DNA of 64,000 nucleotides from Dactylosporangium sp. AC04546 (GTDB lineage: Bacteria > Actinomycetota > Actinomycetes > Mycobacteriales > Micromonosporaceae), in contig NZ_JAHYSG010000017.1 of the NCBI RefSeq assembly GCF_022095675.1, forward strand, positions 79,587-143,586, read 5' to 3'. Positions 26,487 to 33,416 of this stretch are shown piece after piece (positions within the stretch are counted from its first letter, which is position 1; each line of letters starts with the position of its first letter). A model generated the notes under the pieces. It was not told the DNA's origin. It saw only the letters and a list, made by a program, of their open reading frames with translations, and did not search any database. Position numbers and translations under genes: made by a program.

Positions 26487-28109
26487 ATGACGCTGATCGA
26501 CGGGCACGGCGGAGACCTGGCGCTGGCGGCGCTGCGCAGCTTCGGGGTCACCGAGATGTTCACGCTCTCCGGTGGGCACGTCTTCCCGCTGTACGACGCG
26601 GCCAAGAAGGCCGGCGTGCGCATCGTCGATGTGCGGCACGAGCAGTCGGCCGTGTTCGCCGCCGAGGCCGTCGCCAAGCTGCAGCGCCGCCCCGGCCTCG
26701 CCGTCCTCACCGCCGGGCCGGGCGTCACCAACGGCGTCTCCGGGCTCACCAGCGCGATGTTCAACGGCGCACCGGTCGTCGTGCTCGGCGGACGTGCCCC
26801 GCAGTTCCGCTGGGGCTCGGGCAGCCTCCAGGAGATGGACCACCTCCCGATCGTGCGCCCGGTGACCAAGCACGCCGAGACGATCTTCGCCACCGGCGAG
26901 GTGTACGCCCGCCTCCAGGCGGCCGCCCTCGCCGCGCTGACCCCGCACCGCGGGCCGGTCTTCGTCGACCTGCCGCTCGAGGTGGTCTTCTCCACCGCGG
27001 ACGGGGTCGAGGCGACCGATGCTCCAGCGGTACCGTCGAATGAGGCGAATCCCGACGAGGTCCAGAAGGCCGTGCAGCTCCTCGGGGCAGCGGAGCGGCC
27101 CGTGATCATCGCGGGATCGGACGTCTGGGCCGGAGACGCCACCGCCGCGCTCCGGGAGGCCGCGGAGGCGCTGCACATCCCCGTGTTCGCCAACGGCATG
27201 GGCCGGGGCACGCTCCCGCCCGACCACCCGCTCGCGTTCGCCCGGGCCCGCAAGGCCGCGTTCGGCGGGGCCGACGTCATCGCGGTGATCGGCACCCCGC
27301 TCGACTTCCGGCTCAACTTCGGCGACTTCGGCAGCGCCCAGGTCGTGCACGTCACCGACGCCCCGTCGCAGCAGGCCACGCACGTCAGCCCGGCCGCCGC
27401 CCCCGCGGGCGACCTGCGGCTGATCCTCTCGGCCTTCGCTTCGTACTCCGGGCTCGTCGCCGACCACGAGCCGTGGATCGCCACCCTGCGCGACGCGGAG
27501 AACCTGGCGAAGGCGAAGGAGACGGCCGCGCTGGAGGCGGACTCCGACCCGATCAAGCCCAGCCGGGTCTACGGCGAGCTGCGCAAGGTCCTCGCCGAGG
27601 ACGCGGTCACCATCGGCGACGGCGGCGACTTCGTCTCCTACGCCGGCAAGTACCTCGAACCGGCCCGCCCCGGCACCTGGCTCGACCCGGGCCCGTACGG
27701 CTGCCTCGGCACCGGCATGGGTTACGCGATGGGGGCCCGGGTCACGTACCCGTCCCGGCAGATCTGCGTGCTCATGGGCGACGGCGCCGCCGGCTTCTCG
27801 CTCATGGACGTCGAGTCGCTCGCCCGCCAGCAGCTGCCGGTCGTCATCGTCGTCGGCAACAACGGCATCTGGGGCCTGGAGAAGCACCCGATGCGCAACA
27901 TGTACGGCTACGACGTGGCCGCCGACCTCCAGCCGGGCCTGCGCTACGACGACGTGGTCAAGGCCCTGGGCGGCGCCGGCGAGACGGTCGAGAAGCCGGG
28001 CGACCTGGCCGGCGCGCTGACCCGGGCGTTCGACGCGGGCGTGCCCTACCTGGTGAACGTCCTCACCGATCCGGAGGACGCCTACCCGCGCTCGTCGAAC
28101 CTGGCGTGA
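26487..28109 (+). CDS. Thiamine-diphosphate-dependent enzyme, acetolactate synthase-like
   Basis: 540 residues with the three-domain layout of the acetolactate synthase / oxalyl-CoA decarboxylase / 2-hydroxyacyl-CoA lyase superfamily. The N-terminal domain has the catalytic Glu (VRHEQSAVFAAE, about residue 54). The C-terminal ThDP site is GDGAAGFSLMDVESLARQQL followed by GNNGIWG. No small regulatory subunit gene is adjacent, so it is probably not the biosynthetic IlvB; 2-hydroxyacyl-CoA lyase or a related carboligase is as likely. It ends 3 bp before a convergent gene. Confidence 0.82.
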   Translation: MTLIDGHGGDLALAALRSFGVTEMFTLSGGHVFPLYDAAKKAGVRIVDVRHEQSAVFAAEAVAKLQRRPGLAVLTAGPGVTNGVSGLTSAMFNGAPVVVLGGRAPQFRWGSGSLQEMDHLPIVRPVTKHAETIFATGEVYARLQAAALAALTPHRGPVFVDLPLEVVFSTADGVEATDAPAVPSNEANPDEVQKAVQLLGAAERPVIIAGSDVWAGDATAALREAAEALHIPVFANGMGRGTLPPDHPLAFARARKAAFGGADVIAVIGTPLDFRLNFGDFGSAQVVHVTDAPSQQATHVSPAAAPAGDLRLILSAFASYSGLVADHEPWIATLRDAENLAKAKETAALEADSDPIKPSRVYGELRKVLAEDAVTIGDGGDFVSYAGKYLEPARPGTWLDPGPYGCLGTGMGYAMGARVTYPSRQICVLMGDGAAGFSLMDVESLARQQLPVVIVVGNNGIWGLEKHPMRNMYGYDVAADLQPGLRYDDVVKALGGAGETVEKPGDLAGALTRAFDAGVPYLVNVLTDPEDAYPRSSNLA

Positions 28110-28112
28110 AAG

Positions 28113-28793
28113 CTACTCGATCCCGAGCAGCCGGGGCAGCGACCCGATCGAGCCGATGACCTCGTGGGCGCCCGCCGCCATCAGCGCCTGGCGGTCGCCC
28201 GCGCCGGTCAGCACGCCCACCAGCAGGCCCGCCCCGGCCCGCTGGCCGGCGATCAGGTCAAGCGGGGTGTCGCCGACGACGACCATCCGGCGCACGTCCT
28301 CGACGCCCAGCTTCAGCGCCGAGACGAGCATGAAGTCGGGGAACGGCCGCCCACGGCCGGCGTCGGCCGGGGACAGCACCAGATCGACCTGCCCCCACCA
28401 GCCGAGGGCGTCGATGATGGCCTCCTGCGTGGCCCGCGCGAACCCGGTCGTCAGCGCCACCTTGATCCCGTTGGCGCGCAGCGTCTTGATCGCCTCGATG
28501 GCGCCCGGGATCGGCAGTACCGCGCCCTCGTCGACGAGCAGCCCGTAGGCCTCCTCGAACGTCTCGTTGGCGGCCTGGGCCCGCTGCTCGTCGCCGTCGA
28601 GGAGCAGCCGGAACACCTCGATGCGGCTCTGACCCATGGTCTTGCGGACGACAGCGAGCATCCGTTCGTGCTGCGGTGTCCCCGGCGCCACACCCTCGCC
28701 GGCAAAGGCCACCGTGAAGGCCTGTTCCACCAGGCCGTCGTCACGCACCGTCGTGCCTGCCATGTCGATGCAGGCGAGTTGCCACGCTGTCAT
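28113..28793 (-). CDS. HAD-family phosphonatase-like hydrolase
   Basis: 226 residues. HAD motif 1 is DMAGTTV (Asp10), the variant seen in phosphonoacetaldehyde hydrolase relatives, where ordinary phosphatases have DxDGT. Motif 2 is LTTGF, motif 3 includes the conserved SPADAGRGRPFPD block, and motif 4 is VVVGDTPLD. The PAP2 and lipid-kinase genes nearby do not suggest a phosphonate pathway, and no phn gene is visible, so the substrate is open. ATG at 28793; no clear Shine-Dalgarno. Confidence 0.85.
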   Translation of the reverse strand: MTAWQLACIDMAGTTVRDDGLVEQAFTVAFAGEGVAPGTPQHERMLAVVRKTMGQSRIEVFRLLLDGDEQRAQAANETFEEAYGLLVDEGAVLPIPGAIEAIKTLRANGIKVALTTGFARATQEAIIDALGWWGQVDLVLSPADAGRGRPFPDFMLVSALKLGVEDVRRMVVVGDTPLDLIAGQRAGAGLLVGVLTGAGDRQALMAAGAHEVIGSIGSLPRLLGIE

Positions 28794-28896
28794 CGCGCAA
28801 TGGGAGCACGCTTAAGCGGCGAATCGGTGAACGGCACAAAACGCCTAGAAGCGATGTGGCGAGTGTCGGTGGCCATATGGCCTTGTAGTAAGCGCC

Positions 28897-29175
28897 GTGA
28901 CTGTCGCGGGGGAGTCGAGCCGGGCGCCGTCGTGGCGCTGGGACGGCCCGGTTTCGGTGCTGCGCCTGCCCTTGGACGTGCATGATCCGTCGGTGCGGCG
29001 GCATGTGGAGCGGGTCTTCGCGCCCGCGTTCACGGTGCGTCGCGCGGTACAGCGGGAGGCCCGCACGATGCTGGCCGTGCGGGACCGACCCGGGCTGACC
29101 CGGTCCGGGCTGGAACGGGCGGCGTACCGGCATCTGGATCGGGCCCCGCACCTGCGACGCTACGTGACCAAGGCG
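28897..29175 (+). pseudogene. Transposase remnant, N-terminal part of an OrfB/TnpB-like family
   Basis: From GTG 28897 about 93 residues look like the N-terminus of an actinobacterial OrfB/TnpB-type transposase: VLRLPLDVHDPSVRRHVERV, then RRAVQREAR, then LERAAYRHLDRAPHLRRYVTKA. The match is from memory of the family and needs a search. After the VTKA block (29175) the frame runs on antisense through the PAP2 gene and loses all resemblance. Catalytic domains and element ends are missing, so it is a dead fragment. Confidence 0.55.
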
Positions 29176-29191
29176 CCGGCCACGCACGGTG

Positions 29192-29236
29192 CGGGTTGCC
29201 GCGCTCCTCATCGGTCAGGAACCAGTCGGCGATCAC
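29192..29236 (-). pseudogene. N-terminal stub of a phospholipase D-like gene
   Basis: The GTG at 29236 overlaps the PAP2 stop codon (GTGA) and begins VIADWFLTDEERGNP, which resembles the first residues of actinobacterial phospholipase D-like proteins. After 15 codons the frame runs into the antisense of the transposase remnant. Inference: the gene was translationally coupled to PAP2 and lost everything after its first codons in a deletion. Confidence 0.45.
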
Positions 29237-30666
29237 CGCGCGCCGACCCGCTCGTGTTCCCGGTCGGCGGCCGCCTCGGCCAGGTCCTGGTTCGGCCGGA
29301 TCAGCCACGCCATCGCCGCCACCCACAGGCCGGCCAGCAGGCAGCTGCCGAGGATGTCGGTCGGGTGGTGCATGCCGCGGTACATCCGGGAAACCGCGAC
29401 CCACAGGGGCATCACGACGGCGGCGGCGACGAACAGCCAGCGCCAGTGGGTGCTCGTGCGCGGCGCCAGCAGTACCGCTGCCGCCACCCAGATGCAGATC
29501 GTGGCCGCGACGTGGCCGGAGGGAAAGCTGGAGGTGGGCATCGGGCCGTCCAGGTTCTCGACGTCCGGCCGCGCGCGCCCGACGATCGCGGCGGACGCGA
29601 GGAACAGCGTGAGCTCGCCGAACATCACCGCGAGCAGGAACACGACGGGCCGCCAGCGGCGGATCGCGGCCAGCGCCACGGCGCCGAGCGCGAGGCCGAT
29701 CGCCAGGATCGCGTGCGTGTTGCCGACCTCGCTGCCGACCAGTGAGACCTCGCCGAGCCAGCCCTGGCGGTGGTCCGCGAACCAGTGCGGGATCGTGCTG
29801 TCCCACAGGACGTCGCCGTTGCCGTCCCGGTGGCGGGCCAGCGGCAGGCCGAGCGCCACCAGGGCACCGAACACGAACACCCAGGCGACGAGCGCGCCGG
29901 CGGCGCTGCGGACGGCGTGGCTGCGCGAGCGGTCGTGGGGCTCGACGGGGCGCAGGTCGTCGGCGGCCTCGGGTTCCAGGCCCTCGTCGAGCGGTTCGGT
30001 GACGCGTTCGCCTTCGTGGTACCGCAGCAGCTCGAATGCGGTGACGCAGAGCCCCAGCCAGGCGATGCCCAGCGACCAGGCCCCGACGACGTCGGACAGG
30101 AAGTGCACGCCGAGGGCCAGGCGGCTGAACGCCACCAGCACGACGAGCGCGCCAACCGCCAGGACGACGGGTCGTCTGAACCGCGGGCGGAGCGCCGGCA
30201 GGAACACGAGCAGCAGGGCGGCGTAGCAGATGAGCGAGTTGAGCGAGTGGCCGCTCGGGAAGCTGTTGCCGCCGCCGTGCGCAATCGGCTGCTCGACGAC
30301 CGGGCGGAGCCGCCCGACGGCCAGCTTGAGCGTCGGGTCGAGGACCAGGCCGCCGACCGCCGTCACGACCAGGAACCCGGCCAGCCGCCACTGCCGGCGG
30401 ACGGCGAGCAGCGTGGTGCCGATGGCGATCAGCCAGAACAGCACGCCGAAGCTGCCCAGGCGCGAGATGCCGCCCATGAGCTGGACGAGGAGGTCGCTCG
30501 GTGCCACCACGGCGTTGAGCGACTCGGCGATGCCGCGGTCGACGGACTCCAGGGGTACCCACCGGACCCGGACCGCGATCACCAGCAGGCTGAACAGCAG
30601 TGCCGCGGCGCCGAACCCGGCCATGCGTTGCAGCGCGGTCCGGTCGTTCGTCACGTTTGCATCCAT
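29233..30666 (-). CDS. Tandem-domain PAP2 phosphatase
   Basis: About 477 residues containing two complete PAP2 domains in one chain. The first has KLAVGRLRP (about 115), FPSGHS (about 138) and SRLALGVHFLSDV (about 182). The second has GRARPD (about 370), SFPSGH (about 388) and SRMYRGMHHPTD (about 430). Each is the three-part phosphatase signature, and about ten membrane segments are predicted. Normal PAP2 proteins have one domain of 200-250 residues, so this is an internal duplication or fusion. Likely substrates are phosphatidic acid or undecaprenyl diphosphate. ATG 30666 is used; a GTG two codons upstream is possible. Confidence 0.9.
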   Translation of the reverse strand: MDANVTNDRTALQRMAGFGAAALLFSLLVIAVRVRWVPLESVDRGIAESLNAVVAPSDLLVQLMGGISRLGSFGVLFWLIAIGTTLLAVRRQWRLAGFLVVTAVGGLVLDPTLKLAVGRLRPVVEQPIAHGGGNSFPSGHSLNSLICYAALLLVFLPALRPRFRRPVVLAVGALVVLVAFSRLALGVHFLSDVVGAWSLGIAWLGLCVTAFELLRYHEGERVTEPLDEGLEPEAADDLRPVEPHDRSRSHAVRSAAGALVAWVFVFGALVALGLPLARHRDGNGDVLWDSTIPHWFADHRQGWLGEVSLVGSEVGNTHAILAIGLALGAVALAAIRRWRPVVFLLAVMFGELTLFLASAAIVGRARPDVENLDGPMPTSSFPSGHVAATICIWVAAAVLLAPRTSTHWRWLFVAAAVVMPLWVAVSRMYRGMHHPTDILGSCLLAGLWVAAMAWLIRPNQDLAEAAADREHERVGAR

Positions 30667-30690
30667 GCCCACTTTGGGGAATCAGCCAAC

Positions 30691-31485
30691 ATGACCGCCG
30701 TAAATACCAGTTCTCCTGCGCTGCGGTACCTCAGCCGCGTGGGCTTCGTCGGATACGGGCTGCTGCACCTGGCGCTGGCCTGGGTGGCGGCGCAGATCGC
30801 CCTTGGGCGCTCCGGCCAGGAGGGCGACCAGTCGGGTGCCTTCCGGACGCTCGCCGGACAGCCGTTCGGCGAGGTGCTGCTGTGGTTCGTCATCGTCTGC
30901 CTGGTGGCGCTGGCGATCTGGCAGGCCGTGCTGGCGGTCTGGGGCCACCGCGATACGCAGGGCAAGGAGCGCCTCGCGGAGCGTGTGTTCTCGGCCGCGC
31001 GGGTCGTGATCTACCTGGCCCTGGCGTTCACGGCCGGCAAGGTGGTCGCCGGCGCGCCGCAGTCCAGCGCCGAGCAACAGCAACAGGCCACCGCGGGGCT
31101 GATGGCCAAGCCGGCGGGGGAGTGGCTGGTGGGGCTGATCGGCGTCGCGGTGCTCGCGTTCGGGATCGGGATGCTGTGGTACGGGCTGAAGCGCAGGTTC
31201 CTGCGAAAGCTCGAGTTCGGGGGCGGGCGGTCGCGCAGCGCGGCGATCCGGGCCGGGCAGGTCGGCTACGCCGCCAAGGGCGTGGCGTTCGGCATCGTGG
31301 GATACCTGCTCATCGAGGCCGCCGTGAAGAACGACCCGGCCAAGTCGCGCGGGCTCGACGCGGCGCTGCACACGGTCGCCGGCCAGCCCTACGGCCGGTT
31401 CCTGCTGCTGGCGATCGCGCTGGGCCTGGCCGCGTTCGCGGTCTACTGCCTCTTCCAGGCCCGGTACCGCAAGGTGGGCTCGTGA
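30691..31485 (+). CDS. DUF1206 multi-pass membrane protein
   Basis: 264 residues with six predicted membrane segments arranged as three pairs, each following a similar YxGYGLxHLALAW-type block, as in DUF1206 proteins common in actinobacteria. Function unknown. Divergent from the PAP2 gene and overlapping the downstream lipid-kinase gene in GTGA, so probably co-translated with it. A role in membrane lipid or envelope physiology would fit the neighbours but is inference. Confidence 0.85.
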   Translation: MTAVNTSSPALRYLSRVGFVGYGLLHLALAWVAAQIALGRSGQEGDQSGAFRTLAGQPFGEVLLWFVIVCLVALAIWQAVLAVWGHRDTQGKERLAERVFSAARVVIYLALAFTAGKVVAGAPQSSAEQQQQATAGLMAKPAGEWLVGLIGVAVLAFGIGMLWYGLKRRFLRKLEFGGGRSRSAAIRAGQVGYAAKGVAFGIVGYLLIEAAVKNDPAKSRGLDAALHTVAGQPYGRFLLLAIALGLAAFAVYCLFQARYRKVGS

Positions 31486-32381
31486 CGACGTCCGCGGTGA
31501 TCGTCAACCCGTCCAAGGTCGCCGACATGGACGCGCGCCGCGAGGAGATCTGTGCGGCGCTCGCCGCGGCCGGATGGGACGAGCCGCTCTGGCTGGAGAC
31601 CACCCCGGACGACCCGGGCTGCGGCGTGGCCGAGGAAGCGGTCGCCACGGGGGTGGAGGTGGTGCTGGTCTGCGGCGGCGACGGCACGGTCATGGCGGTC
31701 GCCTCGGTGCTCGCCGGTACCGAGGTCGCCCTCGCCCTCATTCCCTCCGGCACCGGCAACCTGCTCGCCACCAACGTCGGGGTGACGCGGGACGTGACCG
31801 CGGCACTGGCGGTGGCGACCGGCGGGGAGCGGCGGCGCATCGACGTCGGCGTTGTCGACGGCGCGGGCATGTTCACGGTGATGGCGGGGATTGGGTTCGA
31901 CGCGGCGATGGTGGGTGAGACGCCGGATGACCGCAAGGCCCGCCTGGGCTGGGTCGCCTACGTGGTCGCCGGCCTGCGCAACCTACGCCGGCGCCGGATG
32001 CCGCTGCGGATCCGTCTCGACGGCGGCCCCTGGCTGCATCGCCGGGCCACCACGGTGCTGGTCGCCAACGTCGGGCGGCTGCAGGGCGGCATCCCGCTGT
32101 TGCCCGCGGCGGTCATCGACGACGGCTGGCTCGACGTCGCCGTGCTCACGCCCCGCCGGATCACCGACTGGATCCGGCTCGGGTGGGGCGTCCTGCTGCG
32201 CCGCGACCGGCCACCGCGGCTGGAGACCTTCCGGGCCCGGAAGGTCGAGGTCCTCACCAATCGGGAGGAGCCACGCGAACTGGACGGCGACGTCGTCGCC
32301 GCCGCGCGCCGGTTGGTCGCCCGGGTCGAGCCGGGCGCGCTGCTGCTCTGTGTGCCTATTTCTCGTCGTCGCGACGCTTGA
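31482..32381 (+). CDS. Diacylglycerol kinase-family lipid kinase
   Basis: 299 residues. The nucleotide-binding block is VCGGDGTVM (about residue 65), followed by PSGTGNLLA (about 88), both diagnostic of DAGK/sphingosine-kinase-like enzymes. The C-terminal beta-sandwich half is complete. It should phosphorylate a lipid hydroxyl such as diacylglycerol. GTG start in the GTGA overlap with the DUF1206 gene. Its 3' end overlaps the end of the convergent gene by 26 bp. A lipid kinase beside a PAP2 phosphatase could form an opposing pair, though they are on different transcripts. Confidence 0.9.
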   Translation: MTTSAVIVNPSKVADMDARREEICAALAAAGWDEPLWLETTPDDPGCGVAEEAVATGVEVVLVCGGDGTVMAVASVLAGTEVALALIPSGTGNLLATNVGVTRDVTAALAVATGGERRRIDVGVVDGAGMFTVMAGIGFDAAMVGETPDDRKARLGWVAYVVAGLRNLRRRRMPLRIRLDGGPWLHRRATTVLVANVGRLQGGIPLLPAAVIDDGWLDVAVLTPRRITDWIRLGWGVLLRRDRPPRLETFRARKVEVLTNREEPRELDGDVVAAARRLVARVEPGALLLCVPISRRRDA

Positions 32382-32700
32382 GGTCTTCCTCCCAGCGGCG
32401 CAACAGCTCGGCGTCATTGCGTGACTGCGTAGTGTCAATTCCGCGCAGGAAATCAGGGTCGTCGTCCGGCGCCGTCGGGCGCTTGGGAGCCCGGCCGGAC
32501 GCCACTCCGGCGCGTTCCAGCGAGACGGGCCGCCCGGCGAAGAACCACGCGACCGGACCGACGATCGGCAGCAGGAGGATGGCGAGAATCCAGACGGGCC
32601 GGGGGAGCCCGCGGATTTCCGCGCGCTCCGAGGACAGGCAGTCGATGAGCGCGACCAACGTCGCGACCAGCACGATCAGGAAGGGCAGTGCGCGTCCCAT
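32356..32700 (-). CDS. Small PLDc_N-domain membrane protein
   Basis: 114 residues. Two membrane segments (about 5-22 and 35-55) enclose the pattern LPRPVWILAILLLPIVGPVAWF, characteristic of the phospholipase-D/nuclease N-terminal domain (PLDc_N), followed by a charged tail. There is no catalytic HKD domain. Such small proteins are common in actinobacteria and of unknown function. The gene's last 26 bp are shared, antisense, with the lipid-kinase gene. Confidence 0.83.
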   Translation of the reverse strand: MGRALPFLIVLVATLVALIDCLSSERAEIRGLPRPVWILAILLLPIVGPVAWFFAGRPVSLERAGVASGRAPKRPTAPDDDPDFLRGIDTTQSRNDAELLRRWEEDLKRRDDEK

Positions 32701-32727
32701 GCCGCCATGATGACTCAGCGAAGGGGC

Positions 32728-33015
32728 TCATGACACCAGCAACAGGGTGCCCATCGCGCAGTACAGCAGGACGAGCGCGACCATCACCGGCAAGGTCCTC
32801 CCAATAGGGGTAGCCACCCGGGCCGACCGGCGTCCGGTGAGGAGCACGAAGGCCGACCAGACGACCGCGGTCGCGGCGAGCACTACGGCCGCCTCGTCCA
32901 TGGGCAGTTCGATCGCCGCGAGGCGGCCGAGGAGCAGGGCGACGACGGTGACGCTGACCAGGGTCCGCCGCCAGGCGAGGACCGTGCGCTCGTGAGCGGC
33001 TCCCGGCTGGTTCAT
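32728..33015 (-). CDS. DUF202 small membrane protein, second of a pair
   Basis: 95 residues. It opens with HERTVLAWRRT, the family signature of DUF202 (YidH/YidG-like), and has three membrane segments. Its ATG overlaps the stop of the upstream DUF202 gene in ATGA, so the two are co-translated and probably form a complex. YidH/YidG in E. coli are likewise a pair. Function unknown. Confidence 0.85.
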   Translation of the reverse strand: MNQPGAAHERTVLAWRRTLVSVTVVALLLGRLAAIELPMDEAAVVLAATAVVWSAFVLLTGRRSARVATPIGRTLPVMVALVLLYCAMGTLLLVS

Positions 33016-33383
33016 GCCAGCGTCGCGATCAGGAGGGCGGCGGCGCCGAGGGTGATCACCAGGGCGAGAATGGCGGGGAACCGCGACGGGGGGAGCGCCT
33101 CACCCAGCCGCATCGCCCGTTCGCTGCGGGACCAGTGGTCCACCGCGCGCAGCGCGACCAGCCCGCCCAGCGCGAACAGCGACACCGCGATCACCAGCCG
33201 CAGCCGGTGCCCCGGCAGGAACTGGGCAACCGCCAGCCCGCCGCCGACCAGGGCCAGCGCCGTGCGCAGCCACGCGAGGAAGGTGCGCTCGTTGGCCAGC
33301 GAGAAACGGTAGTCCGGCGTCGTCCCCTCCGAGCGGACCTCGGTGGGGTCGAACCAACGTCGGATCATTACCCACACGGACAT
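33012..33383 (-). CDS. DUF202 small membrane protein, first of a pair (YidH-like)
   Basis: 123 residues. LANERTFLAWLRTALALVGG (about 29-48) is the DUF202 signature, followed by two more membrane segments. I start at ATG 33383 (MSVWVMIRRWFDP), where family similarity begins; the longer open frame upstream is antisense to the next gene. Co-transcribed with the second DUF202 gene and divergent from a large permease gene 33 bp away. Confidence 0.85.
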   Translation of the reverse strand: MSVWVMIRRWFDPTEVRSEGTTPDYRFSLANERTFLAWLRTALALVGGGLAVAQFLPGHRLRLVIAVSLFALGGLVALRAVDHWSRSERAMRLGEALPPSRFPAILALVITLGAAALLIATLA

Positions 33384-33402
33384 GATTGTCAGACTCCCTC
33401 GG

Positions 33403-33408
33403 TACAGT
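33403..33408 (+). promoter_or_regulatory. -10 element TACAGT before the FtsX-type permease gene
   Basis: TACAGT ends 8 nt before the ATG at 33417, in the short divergent gap with the DUF202 pair. A very short or absent 5' leader is implied. Confidence 0.45.
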
Positions 33409-33416
33409 CTCGCGCG

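Noticed and set aside
23507..27556. 1349-residue open frame on the minus strand
   Set aside because: It lies antisense to two Hsp70-like genes and the thiamine enzyme and has the Arg/Ala/Gly-rich composition of a shadow frame in GC-rich DNA; no domain is recognisable.
28897..29745. Intact 282-residue plus-strand gene
   Set aside because: Only the first 93 residues resemble a protein family; the rest is antisense to the PAP2 gene.
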